64,000 nt of DNA. Source: Chamaecrista fasciculata (taxonomy: Eukaryota > Streptophyta > Magnoliopsida > Fabales > Fabaceae). Position numbers and translations under genes: made by a program. Every line of letters starts with the position of its first letter. Position 1 is the stretch's first letter. The stretch is from contig QANZ01029362.1 of NCBI GenBank assembly GCA_003254925.1, forward strand, positions 1-64,000, written 5' to 3'. The notes beneath the pieces were generated by a model. That model worked only from the letters and a program-made list of their open reading frames with translations, was not told the DNA's origin and ran no database searches. Below, piece by piece: positions 48,487-60,889 of this stretch.

Positions 48487-51400
48487 TGTGACTGAAACAA
48501 TTTAAGATAATGAGTCACAATGTTATAACACTACTACAATATTTTAAAATTATATGATAAAGAAAACAACCACTCCATGAGTCTACAAAAAAATATAATT
48601 TGTTACATTTGATTGTTAAAGCAAAAAATAGTTTTAGCACATGTATAAAATTTTTTGAAATCGTTGCTTGAATATAAATTGACCGTATATGTATGTATAT
48701 AAACATATACCATTAAACAAATGAAACGTTGATCTTTTGTTTTTCATCCTCCAGCGACGATACTCTCTGTTAACTGAAATAGACAAACAAACATGACACC
48801 ATCACATCAAAACATACAACATATGTAAACTAAAACACTTTATTAGTATATACAGCTATATATCACTTACTTTTGTAGATATCCTCATTTGGACACGAAA
48901 ACTTCGAATTCGTACTTTCAACTTGCTTGTCTGGCGCACAGTTGTCTGTCGTAATATCAATTACGTTCATAACACAATAAATTTATTGTTTGTAACAAAT
49001 ATACATGGGATAGCCAATATTTTAACTAATAATATTAACTATTTTACACTTGCCTGATTGAATACCATCCGAATCTGTTGAGTGTATCTCAGGGGAATCA
49101 AAATTTAGTGTTACTGGTTGTAATGGTGATGCTTGAGTACCTGTTGCCATACAATACATAACTATGTTGATCTATAACGAAAAAATAACAATAAATAAAA
49201 AATAACCATGTTATATGTGCACATCAATCGTCGTTGACTTTAACCAATAATTGAATAGCTTTGATTATAACGCATACCTTTCAAAGTGTCAAATCGACTT
49301 TTACTAAAACTAAAAATTGTTTGCTGATCTGTTCTGTCGATTGTGATACATGATGACGGTACCCCTAACAAAAATTAAACACACAACAATAGATATGTTA
49401 ATATAACTTATTTGATATGATGACCCCGAACAATAAACATCGATGGGTATATGTGAAAATGTATACAATATCATATACTACAATTTTATATGATTCTTGA
49501 TGACATCGTTTATAACTTACCAATTTGTGAGTTGTTCGAAACTCCATAAGTACCTAATTGCGACCAACGGTTGATTCTGCCCACGTAATTTACAGAGCTT
49601 GATGACGTACTACCTTACGAAGAATTATATGACGTCATTTAATTGTACATATAAACAAAAGTTATAATTAATAAAACTGGCCATGCATAACTTAAAATAG
49701 AGTTCTGAAATAAACTTTAAATCAAGAATCTATCTACCTTGAATCAGCCTCGATTGTGAAAATGGGTAACCATTGTTTGGAGTTGCACCGTGTAAATTGG
49801 TTACGTCCGAAACTGAATAATTGATATTTTACACAGATGACGTAAACGTAAATTAGGCTGAATACATTTATATACTGTATAATTCAGAATGAAAATTCCA
49901 ATAATTGAAGAAACAACAGGAATAACATGAGTTTACTTTGTGATCCATTTAATCCGCCGGCTCCAGAGTAACATGGAATATCTTGATTAAGAGCAGCAGG
50001 TGAATGGTTGAACTGTAATCCGCCTAATGAATTCAAACTATAGAATTATATGTACGCATGTATCAAATAACCATTGATAAAAATAAATATAGTTAAATAA
50101 CCAATTGGTCATATCACATTTCTTCCCCAAAAACAAATTATTGTTACCATTGTTATCCATGGTTATGCGATGCACTGAATTGGCACTTAGCTTGCACTGC
50201 TTTATATCATTGATTGTATATCCTGCATATATCATGTGGGGATAGAGTTACAATATCAGCTTACAATGTCCAATTAATATTACATGAATTGCTCTGATGA
50301 TTACCAATATCAACACGTAACATTAATTTATGAAAATTAGTAATGTTATATGTGTATCACACAAATGGATGTCGGCAAAAAATAACCAACAACACATTTA
50401 CGTAATGAAAAATAATGTATGTTTATATATGATTTACATAAATTACCACCATGATGCAATAAGAAAATGCTATGAAAATGTGTGCTACCTTGCGTCCTAT
50501 ATGGAGTTGCAACAATGGTGCTGGAATTTTCCTTGTTGTTTTGTGTATCTGTTACTTATCATCAACAATGTTAAAAGTATTTACTTGACACGATTACAAT
50601 TTATATGTACTTATACCACATTCACCGTATATATTAACGATGACTGCTTACTGTATGTAAACGTACATGAATTTTTTTCGCTCATAACAAATTATTCAAA
50701 AAACATACCATCCGAAACAACATAAAACTTCGATTACATGAGTACCTTGCGATTGAACTGCGCCATACTGAACTTTGCTAGATGTAGGCCTTTGCAGAGT
50801 AGATTGATTTGACCAAAGAGGAACTTGAAATAATATGACAATAGATTACAAAACTAATGACATTCAACTACATATTACGTTAACAAACAGTAAGTGAATA
50901 CCAAATCATTTTACCTCATTATCAAACTTAATATTTTGAAAACATAAAAAGAATAAATATACAACGTTGTAGAAAATTTAAACATTGCCAACGACTAAAC
51001 ACGTAAAATACTTGTACTACAACAATACTTTACTTGATTTGTATATCATATAATAATCTGTATTAAAATCCTCATCTAAATATACTTCATCTATGTACCA
51101 TATACCTTTATCTTAGTTGTATATAATTTATACTATTTAAATTACTATCCGGAATTAACTGTTGATATTAATCTAATGTCCACGTAATTTCCGTTTGTGA
51201 TAACATCTTTCTAACACATAGGAGGTGCCATGTTCACACCTGGTGTTCATTTATAACCTAAATACTAAATAATTGAAAATTACTCTTTCAATCAATAGTA
51301 TATGAATTATTAAACATGTGTTGTGGTAACTATTACTTCCTTACAACCTGAATTCGTGATATTGGATAGAGGTGAACGGGAGCATAACGCAAACGGTTGT

Positions 51401-51860
51401 TTGGACGCTCGAATATCTCCTGCATATAAAATATCGTATTAGTGTATGTATGTTTGGTAACTTTAACTAATATGTACTACAAAAATTCTGACAACTTATA
51501 TAGCATTCGAATATAATATTTTTGAACGCCAACTGTTTATATAATATCATACCATTTAGTGATATGACTTCGTTGGATGTTTCACCTATCTGACCGTTTA
51601 TACTTCTACGTACATTTCTGTACTGTGATTCAACTGCTGCAACGAAGAACATTCAATACACGCGACTACTGCTTTTATCGGTGGTACGCTCGCAAAATGC
51701 AAAGACAACATATATACAACTGTTTATGTACAAAAAGAAACATTAAATCTCCAGAATCATACATACCACGAATGTCGTTGATGGATCTCTTGAGCCTTAT
51801 AAAATTGATACGATTTCTCCTAGCTTCTTTATATGTTGAAACTCCATCGTTGGTATCCAT
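48487..51860 (-). CDS. micro-exon gene, copy 2 (13 or more exons, 3' end missing)
   Basis: Exons: 51860-51767, 51636-51553, 51419-51348, 50823-50746, 50548-50489, 50222-50148, 50023-49937, 49812-49738, 49613-49521, 49364-49278, 49140-49054, 48945-48871, 48773-48711. Lengths are 94 for the first and 60-93 after; every internal exon is a multiple of three and every junction is phase 1, so any exon can be skipped or added in frame. They total 1030 nt, 343 residues, with no stop. Later modules read for example YTINDIKQCKLSANSVHR, TSSSSVNYVGRINRW and NREYRRWRMKNKR (a basic, nuclear-localisation-like end). Exon 11 uses a GC donor (CAG|GCAAGT); exon 2 has a NAGNAG acceptor. At least one more acceptor (TTTCAG, about 48492) leads into the N at 48486. 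No enzyme domain is visible and the function is unknown. Confidence 0.65.
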
Positions 51861-51991
51861 TATTCACCTGTTCCAAATCCGACAAATGCTATGTTATCTA
51901 TATATACAACATTTATCTACCTATATGAATCTTTGGAGGGAAGAAAATTCAAATAATACTGACAATAGTCCGTGAATGAAAATATTTTAAA

Positions 51992-52002
51992 TTTTTGGCG
52001 GG
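51992..52002 (+). promoter_or_regulatory. possible E2F-type site upstream of micro-exon gene copy 2
   Basis: TTTTTGGCGGG lies 132 bases upstream of the ATG at 51860, identical to the site in copy 1. Confidence 0.35.
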
Positions 52003-53578
52003 TGGGATTTTCAGTAGTACATTTTGGCCCAAATTTAAAAATTGATTTAATTGGGGACATGATAAATGCATCAATGATAGTTTCATAATATATTAATCAA
52101 TTAATGTTTTGAATTTAATTCCGAAATATGCCAAAATGACTTTTGACAGTATAAGAAACTTCTACGGATTTTGAAACTTCGATTACATGGTACCCGTCAA
52201 CACCATTTTGAAAACGTACACAAATTTCTTTTGAACAACGATTGTAATTCAACACTATGCCATCGTGTCATATCTCTTGAATTATGTATAATTGTTTGTG
52301 AATTGTAATAGATATACCAAAGTAATATGATGTTCCAATATAAAAAACGACACAACAGCATCTGAAATACTACTCAACAATTACACCATCAACAATTTAA
52401 GTATATTATTATAATGTATAAATCCGTCAGTCACCTTACGTTTTGGAAATTAAATCAAACAGTCAACTATGATGATGTTTAACATCAAAGTGAGAAAATT
52501 GTCTAATAAGGAACTAACCTCTAAATTAGATCGTACAGTAGACCAAAATATTACACCGGCGTTTGTTCCTACCTATCCAATTCTTCAATGAATATCCCAT
52601 TTCTTTGACATGTCGAATTCTGAGACAAAATGGTACATAATGTAATATGTATTGCTACATTACTTTATACTTGCACATACTGAATTGATGTGTAGTTTGT
52701 GGTTTGTTTAACAGTCTAATTTGAACATAAAATTTATATGTCGTATAACCATTATTTCTTGAATTTCTTATGAACCCCACGTATACAATTGAGATGTTCT
52801 GCACAGTACTTTTTATAGTTGTTATTTGATTAATTGATGACTACACCACAACATATATTGCTATGGCGTATGACATCAATGTCACCTTAATATTATATTA
52901 TACTCTATTATGATATAACCTACCCAAACTATATAAAAATTAGGCGTCGAACTTCATTAATTACACATTATGGTCAGCTACGCCTATCTATGCACATAGC
53001 TAGTTTAACGTCTTCATGTGCTGACATTTTTTTCTATACTGTCTATGCATTTAGAAAGATATGATACAAACATTTTGGAGGCAGTAACAGTGTGATTGAA
53101 GTTATTTTCTGATATTTAACTTGACTATTGTGAGTATGAACTAATTGATAAAATCTGTTACGTATTTGTACTTGTATGTCATATTCAATATACCTTTCTG
53201 ATCATCATTCAGAGCTGTACAAATCTCGTATTATATATGATGCTAATAATATGAATGTGCATAAATGATGACCCGTATTATGGTTAATAGTATCTTTTTT
53301 CAAGTGCGCTAGTTATTACTTTAAATACGAAAAATGCTTTCATATGACACAAATAACAAACATATAGTTAACGGAATCCAATATTTACCCACGCTAAATT
53401 AAGATTTATTTTATAATTGTAGATAACAATGATCAGAAAGAATCGAAACTTCATAATAAAATAACTTAAAATATAATCCATCCGATTTTATTTCAATATT
53501 ATTAACACCTCCGATCATGAAGACAGTGATGGAGGACTGTCAACGAACCCAGCACCGCATGTTACATTGTACCAATTA
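52003..53578. other. intergenic part of repeat copy 2
   Basis: Non-coding counterpart of 45248-46823; no gene recognised. Confidence 0.45.
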
Positions 53579-53941
53579 TTACTTTGCATTAGGACTCTCT
53601 GAATTATTGTCGCATCCATTACTATTTGTAAAAACATCTACGCGCTGATCTTCGCCGTCCACCTACAAAATGAGCAAATTATACACTATTATATACATGA
53701 CCTACTTCTTATGCCAAAATTTGGCAACAGTATAATAATTAACTATATAAAAAAGGTACGAAGATTAATTGACCTTGTGATGTTTATTGTGGTACTCCAC
53801 AAATTCAGCATTCATGATGCTGTCGTACCAATTCTTCGACAAAAGTCGCATGCGATATACGTCTTCACCATCAAGGTACGATAATATGGAGCGGAGTTGC
53901 TTTGCCGACAAACCTTGACCATTTTTGAACGTTTTATCCAT
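53579..53941 (-). CDS. F-box-only small protein, copy 2
   Basis: Exons 53941-53774 and 53662-53579 encode 83 residues. It is the duplicate of the gene at 46824-47186, with an Ala to Gly change in the F-box (SYLDGEDVYR). Start, donor GTCAAT, acceptor and stop are all preserved, so both copies can encode the same short protein: an F-box followed by an acidic tail with no substrate-binding domain. It lies about 1.4 kb upstream-side of F-box gene B, from whose kind it may derive. Confidence 0.6.
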
Positions 53942-55324
53942 TCTAGCTGACAAAACAATGGTATACATACAACACATATTAGAATAAATTTCTTATTATA
54001 TTTGAGACGTCCGTTATATATTCTCAATAACAAAGAACTATGCAATGAAGAACATAACTACTCTGACTCGTCAATCTATGACATTATATTGATCAGAATA
54101 CAATATGATACATATTTATATAGGTAAAAAAACATGAATACATAGAATGATTCCATATACGCAATTAATACAATGCCATAATATTAGTACATTCACATAC
54201 TAATTTTCATTCCTATCAATTAAAATTTTATATTTGGTATCTCCTTCGATTATGAGATGTTGATTTCGATTGATTCGTCTAATACGTATTCATTATAGTG
54301 GATATAATTGAAAATTATGAAATTCTATATACTAAATATGCATATTATTATAATTGATATAATTGAACTAACAAATCTGGCACGTACTAAAATTTTGGGA
54401 TTTGATATAAACCTAAAAATGAATGGGCTACAGACATGATAAATTATAACATTTACTAAATATACCGTACAACCATGATACCTTCCCATAAAATAATTCC
54501 CAATTGTTCCACTGATATGTATAGTATACCCAATACCAACCAACATTATGCGCAAAGATAGTTTCACTTCCTGATATTCATATTCGTTGAAAATCAGCAA
54601 ACAATGCTCCAAAAAATAGACTAACAATGAATAAAATCAAATGGTCTATTATGTATTTGGTATATAATGCGTGATAAGATTATTACATTTAGCCAATGTT
54701 TACAAATTCGTATGAATAATGTTCCATTAAACATATTATACCTTGTATTCAATAATTCAATGTCAACTTTTAATGCAGCGATTTTAATTCCGTGATTATT
54801 TATCTAATTATACGAAAAAATTAATACAGTTCCGCATATCTTTGACAATGATCAAACATCCTACAACGATTGATTTATACTGTTGTATGACGCTAATTGG
54901 AAATTGACACTGAAATTGGATTATTCCATGTATAAATTTAAGTGCAATAACAATTGACAACGTCTAATGCGTTTGATAAGTATCTTGCTTTATATTGACT
55001 TGTGTAGATAATGAAAATTATATTCTCCCGTTTCCTTCACGAGTGTGTTGTGCATTGCTAAAAAAAACAATATATATACGTGTTGGGATTAATTAGAGGA
55101 ATGTTGTAAATGTCTCAAGGATAAACTAATATACACTGTGCCTGGATTAAAATTTAATGCATCATATAAACCTCGACCACAATAAACACATACGCAAAAT
55201 TAAAGTATAACTGCTCGTAACAAAAATAATAAAACTTAATTCTTTTATTTCATACCTATAACATCTTTCAAACTATTAATTAAAAAGGACAACTGTTTAT
55301 AGAAAAATACCCCTAATGTATACT
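53942..55324. other. intergenic region
   Basis: The first part (to 54890) is repeat copy 2; the rest is the 3' flank of F-box gene B. No gene was recognised. Confidence 0.45.
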
Positions 55325-56551
55325 TTAGAATCTCGTTAATGACGGATAAAAATCGACTAAATTGACGATTAAGTAATTGTAATGAATAGGTGATGTGATC
55401 TTCTTCGTAAGATGTTTCTGAGAGACGTCCTCGTATATAAAACTTGGACATGTTTTATATTGACCACCACCTAAACTGAAGTCTTTCGGAAAAAAGATAC
55501 ATTTGCCACCTGAAAAACCAAGAAACTTACTCCTCATTATAGTTGGTTGTATCGAATAAAGGTGAAGCCACCCATCCCGTTCATTGGATGTACCATTCTT
55601 CAACCATATATTTAACGCACCCCCAATACTGTCTCTTATATTACTGGATGCTGCTGCAAGACGATTGTCCATAACTGAAATATGCCATTGCATAGTAAAC
55701 CACCATTCAGGAAGTCGAATTGTATGGAAACTATTAGTTTTAGAGTTGAAGCATAGAATATTTTGACCAAATGCTCGATCAATGTTAGATAAATCTGCAA
55801 GCCAGTATATTGATCCATCCAAATGAACGTTCTTTGTGTACAACAACCCTACATCATAGACAGTCAACACAGGTAGTGACCACTGCATGCTAGATGTTGT
55901 GAACTTTGACATCCAGGTTTCGTGAAGCCTCAGATTATTTCTCCATAATATAATTATCGAATAATCTTTTGACTCCGAGTTGAAAGCAAACCCAGCGCTG
56001 TATAAATCTGTCAAGTTTCGAAAATTTTTATTCCACACTGCCATAAAATATTTCAGATACAGAAATAACAATATATACACGTGCAGAAAAATAATACATT
56101 TACTCATCAATGGTGTCTGGGGCATGACCGTAATGTTCTGACCTGTAGACGGATTGCAAATGTAAAATATACGCACATTTGTTTGGGAAATGTGTTGCAT
56201 GCAAATAAGTCCGTCTATTGTACCGACTAAATCAAAACGGTGTACGTCTGGCAATATGGGATGTGGCTTTATGAGGATCAATTCTTCCTCGGCGATGTAA
56301 CTCCTTGACATGGTATAGAACGCCTTAGACCTCCAGAAGTCTGCCCCGATTTTGCATACCAGAAAATGACGTTGACGCCTAAGCTTCGATTCTTTGTTGT
56401 GCTCTTTAACAAATTCATCGTCCATTATGCTATCATACCAGTTTTTTGAGACCAGTCTCATCTGAAAAATAGATGCAGGGTCAATCAAAAACATAATGTT
56501 CATCATTATATATGAAGAAAGACCACGGTTATTATCAAAAAGAATCTCCAT
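55325..56551 (-). CDS. F-box/FBA protein, gene B
   Basis: The frame is open for 408 codons, but by comparison with the neighbours it has a 66-base intron (56103-56038, donor GTAAAT, acceptor ATGGCAG) in the conserved phase-1 position. Splicing removes a hydrophobic insert and gives 386 residues; because 66 is a multiple of three, retention would also stay in frame. The F-box is at the N terminus (MRLVSKNWYDSIMDDEFV), followed by FDLVGTIDGLICM with NPSTGQNI, and VHLDGSIYWLADL. The C terminus ends in VDFYPSLTRF, the shared family ending. The ATG at 56551 aligns with other members (MEILFDNNRG). Confidence 0.85.
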   Translation of the reverse strand: MEILFDNNRGLSSYIMMNIMFLIDPASIFQMRLVSKNWYDSIMDDEFVKEHNKESKLRRQRHFLVCKIGADFWRSKAFYTMSRSYIAEEELILIKPHPILPDVHRFDLVGTIDGLICMQHISQTNVRIFYICNPSTGQNITVMPQTPLMSKCIIFLHVYILLFLYLKYFMAVWNKNFRNLTDLYSAGFAFNSESKDYSIIILWRNNLRLHETWMSKFTTSSMQWSLPVLTVYDVGLLYTKNVHLDGSIYWLADLSNIDRAFGQNILCFNSKTNSFHTIRLPEWWFTMQWHISVMDNRLAAASSNIRDSIGGALNIWLKNGTSNERDGWLHLYSIQPTIMRSKFLGFSGGKCIFFPKDFSLGGGQYKTCPSFIYEDVSQKHLTKKITSPIHYNYLIVNLVDFYPSLTRF

Positions 56552-57478
56552 GGTGTAGATACAGATGTATTGGTACTAATCTGCTATATCTCCAAGACTA
56601 CGAACTCATATAAATGTCAACTATCAATTACTAATAATGTATACTTTATACCAAATAATGGATTATAATCACGCCATTATAATTATATCACATATTACGC
56701 AGCAATTGACGATTACATCGTTCACCAAACTATAAAATGTCAACGCTTGTATTAATACAAATTTCAATAAGGTATAAATGTGAAACGATTTTTTTACAAT
56801 GTAATTGAGAAAGAATATTGTCAATAAACGCACATTATGAAAAATGCCTTATTATATACAATTTAATTCTAACTTATAATTTAAACATAATCACTAAACG
56901 CACATTATTCTGTTCTTCTACACCTTGGATTATATAATTATGCCATTACGCATTTTCTACGTCGTTCTTATTGATCCGACAAATAACTACTTTATAAAAA
57001 CGTAATATCTTACACTATCCAAGCACTTGACCTTCGATTAAGATTTAATATCAATACTTTAGTTTCTTAATATTTATCTATCATCAATTTTGACCTTCAA
57101 TGAAAAAATCTATAACGTGTCTTTAATTTATAGACTAACAATTCAGGAAATACTATCATGATTATACATTGACGGCACTTAATTAAAAATATCAGTCTGT
57201 GTCTAAGCATGTCTAAGCCTCCTGTGAAATATAAAAACTTTATAAAATGTATCTCGAAATAAATCCCAATAATGCATTTGTAAAACATGTCATAGTCTAT
57301 TGACAATATAACAATATACTCATAATAAACAAATGGCAATATATCTCAAATTATACGAAAACAACGTACACATAATCAATATGTAGCAATGGATTTATGA
57401 ATTACACAACATTTGCATATAACAATAACAAACTGAAACATATATCGTAGTCATCTAAGTACCACTATGATTTGTGAT
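56552..57478. other. intergenic region
   Basis: AT-rich spacer between F-box genes B and C. It would hold the promoter of B; no distinct element stands out. Confidence 0.45.
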
Positions 57479-58708
57479 CTACAACTTCGTCAAAGTCTCC
57501 ACAAACTCAACGAAGTTATCTATGCCGAAGTCGTGTGTCATAAATGGAGTCATCAACTTGACGTTTACATTGCCAGCACTATCCATATAATAGATCCTAC
57601 GACTGTACCTATAGTTTCGATTGTTCCTCATTAGCACACATGCGGCAAATAAAAACCTCTGGTTTGAGAACCCAAGATACTGTGAATCGGAAATTATAGG
57701 TGTCTCCGTATAGTGCAAATCCCAACGACAACTCGTCGTTGATTTTTCGTTGTAAAACCATATTTTGAATGTTCTCCATAAACCACCTACCCTAAAACAT
57801 GTAGCTACAGACAACTGGTTATTGAAGACAGCAAATTTGAAAGTCAGATTCGGATGGTGTACAGGGAGGTCAATCCCGTAGAGTCTATTTTCAACCTTAT
57901 TAAAACAAATGATTCTATTACCGATATCACCGCTTTCATATGAACCATTTGACTGCCAGAATAGTTTACCATTCAAATGGTAACTCTGTGTGTGCCATGT
58001 ACCGATGTCATACTCAGATATCAACGTCTTAGACCACTGCATCTCGTTGGTCGAGAATATGCTATAATGAGACTCATCATCGCAGTATCGAGACTTCCAA
58101 AATACAACCAGAAAATATGTGTTTGAACACACATCGAGTGCAAAACCATGTCTGATGACGTCTGCACATTAAAAATTAATACGTAAATGATGTCAGTATA
58201 GTTATCTGTTTGTAATACGAAATATACATGTCATCCACAGTAACTTACATTCATTAGATATAGTTATAGGCATCTTGGTGTGATAGTTCTGACCCGTAAC
58301 GGGGTTACATATGACAAATGCACGTTGTCGTGTCCCATTAGAATATTCCAGGCAGATTAAACCATCAGTGGTACCAACCAATTCAATCACGCATTCTGGT
58401 GGAAAGTGGTTATGAATAGAAAGTAAACACCACTTTTCTTCCTCAACGTACTTGGTTGATTGAGTGAAGAATAGGCTGTATATAGGAGAAACTGGGTCAG
58501 GAACTACTTTACACGTCACAAGGTGCTTCACACGACGACAGGATGATACTTTCGTGTGAAGTGTGATAAAATTCTTATCGTTAATGCTAGCATACCAATT
58601 TTTGGACACAGTACGCAACCCGTAAAGATCAACTGCCTCAACCAATGACATGATCTCCATCATAATTTCATCAGGGAATCCACAACCATTTTCAAACAAT
58701 GTTTGCAT
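57479..58708 (-). CDS. F-box/FBA protein, gene C
   Basis: Exons 58708-58249 (460 nt) and 58161-57479 (683 nt) join in phase 1 over an 87-base GT-AG intron to give 380 residues. The start is the ATG at 58708 (MQTLFENGCG), just after a splice-acceptor-like TTGTTAG. The F-box carries LRTVSKNWYASIND. The F-box-associated part has IELVGTTDGLICL and NPVTGQNY, then HLNGKLFWQSNG, and ends NFVEFVETLTKL. It is clearly paralogous to A, B and D. The ligand-binding half is the most divergent, as usual for fast-evolving plant F-box families. Confidence 0.85.
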
Positions 58709-59674
58709 ATCGCCTAACAAATAACAATGTATATTTGTCTTAACAACTTGACAGATAAAATGCGTGAAAATGCTGCTTAATTTATACAACGATCCTAAAC
58801 TGTGAGTGATTTCTGTCAAAGCCCCATATAAAATTAATGATTTCTATCAAAACGTATGGGAACAAATCACCTGCAATTGGTAATTCCGGAAATCTATGAA
58901 TAAAAAATCATTTACAGAGTTTTTGGAAAATCGTTTGATTACAAATGATTACAAAATGGTTACAACATCCCTATAATAAATATATATTGGTTACATTTTA
59001 ATTAATAATTTAAATTAATGTTCAAACTAAATTACTGATTTGTGCCTAACGCTTTACTTTATGTAAATTAAAACTTCCTAGAGCATAATGACTTACGAAA
59101 TTAAAATCTGATTGAAGGGATATTAAATAGTTGACCACAACCTATCCATAAAACTGGAAAACAAAATTATATTACATTTTTTTATGCGGTAAATAGGTAT
59201 GCGATGACATTTTAAAAAGGCATTTACCTGTGATATCATTAAATGCAAATAATAATTATCCTACTTGTATGCGTCGATTGATTCATAATGAAAAGAAATA
59301 TGTTAATGAATTAAAAATTAAATATGAACTATCTTAATTTTATATGCAGATATGTGTTTACTTTGATTAAATTGTATTAGAGTAGACAACCTCATTATGA
59401 AATATGAAAAATTCTATATATAATCTACTACATCTATATGTATCGCCATATAAATTAATCATCACTATTCAAAACAATTCCCTCCAAACAATTAAAGTTA
59501 GGTATTCGTATTTTTGTTCTTAGGAGTCGTGGTTAAATATGGGAAAAATTAGACTTGGTAATTCACCCAATAAAATGCTGATTGACCGCTATATGGATAA
59601 ACTTTCAAACCTGCCTATATTCTTAAATTAAAAAATACATTAAGCTGTAAACAGTGAAAGTAACATAAGAGAAA
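58709..59674. other. intergenic region
   Basis: AT-rich spacer between F-box genes C and D. No gene or repeat was recognised. Confidence 0.45.
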
Positions 59675-60889
59675 CTAAAATTTAGTTAATGAAGGATAAA
59701 ACTCAACAAAATTTTCCACCAAAAAATCATAGGGAAGGAATGATGTGATCTTCTTCGTACATTCCATCTGCGAACCGACACAGTATCCAACATTACAACC
59801 AAATTCATAGTCGCGACCTTGGAGTTTGAAAGTCTTCGATGAAAATATCAATCTTCCATCTGAATATCCAATATATTGACTCCCACTACAAATACGATCT
59901 TCTGGGAATTGCTTAACCCAATCATCTATGTAATTAACATTATCATTCTTAGTCCATACCTCATATTCTCTCTTAAGCGAGCTTATCTGTACACCTGATG
60001 TAACCGCTATACATCCGTTAAGAACAGATAGGTACCAAGTACCAGAATTTGAGCAATGTGGGAGTTTAATACTGTAAAATTTGTTCTCTATGCAGTTGTA
60101 ACATACGATGTGGTTAACATCTTCCACAATTGAATATGATGAGTGTGATAGCCAATATAAACAACCATCCAGCTGCACGCTTTTAGGAAAGAATAATCCA
60201 ACGTCGTACCAACACATCGATGGATTAGACCATTGCATGTCAAGCGTAGAAAAGGTTGTAATCCATGATTCCTTGGAATTATCGTCATTCTTCCACAATA
60301 CACTAACATAAAAAGAGTTGGAATCGCGATTAACTGCAAATCCATACCTGATCAAACCTGCGTTAAGCAAAGCATTTTGTAACATCTTATTAATAGATAA
60401 TAAAACATTTTTTTTTTTTTGTCATAAAAACTTACAGTGCCGTGGTGTCATTATATGTGAGTTTATTATCATATGCTGACCAGTTGCAGGATTAAATAGA
60501 TAGAATAATCGTACGTTGTTGTCAGATGCATAGTGCAAGCAAAGTATCCCATCAATTGAACCCACAAAATCAAATTTGTGGAATGGCCCAAATTCGGGAT
60601 GTGGAGCTAAATGACACCATTCTTCCTCCACAATGTATTTCTTCGATATTGTAAACATTATCTTAAATGAATTGTACCCAGGAACTATTTTACATGACAT
60701 GATATGTCGTGCCCGGCGGGCTTTAGAAATCTTGTTGTGCTCTTTTATAAATTCTTTGTCATTGATACTGACATGCCAATTCTTAGACACAAGTCGCATC
60801 CCAAAAATATCTGCAGCTTCAATTGACGATAAAATTATGAACATGACATCATATGGAATACCCCGTTGATTGTGAAATAGTTTCTCCAT
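59675..60889 (-). CDS. F-box/FBA protein, gene D
   Basis: Exons 60889-60436 (454 nt) and 60357-59675 (683 nt) are joined in phase 1 over a 78-base GT-AG intron and encode 378 residues. It has the same length and exon sizes as gene A. The N terminus is MEKLFHNQRGIPYDVMF; the F-box core reads MRLVSKNWHVSIND. The associated region has FDFVGSIDGILCL, NPATGQHM, VQLDGCLYWLSHS and ends NFVEFYPSLTKF. The gene looks intact. It probably serves as a substrate receptor of an SCF complex, with unknown target. Confidence 0.87.

Larger units (their letters stand above)
50363..54890 (+). repeat. 4528-bp direct repeat, copy 2
   Basis: This is the partner of 43608-48135. Unlike copy 1, sequence continues on both sides without an N: leftward into exons 6-13 of the micro-exon gene, rightward toward F-box gene B. 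Confidence 0.95.
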
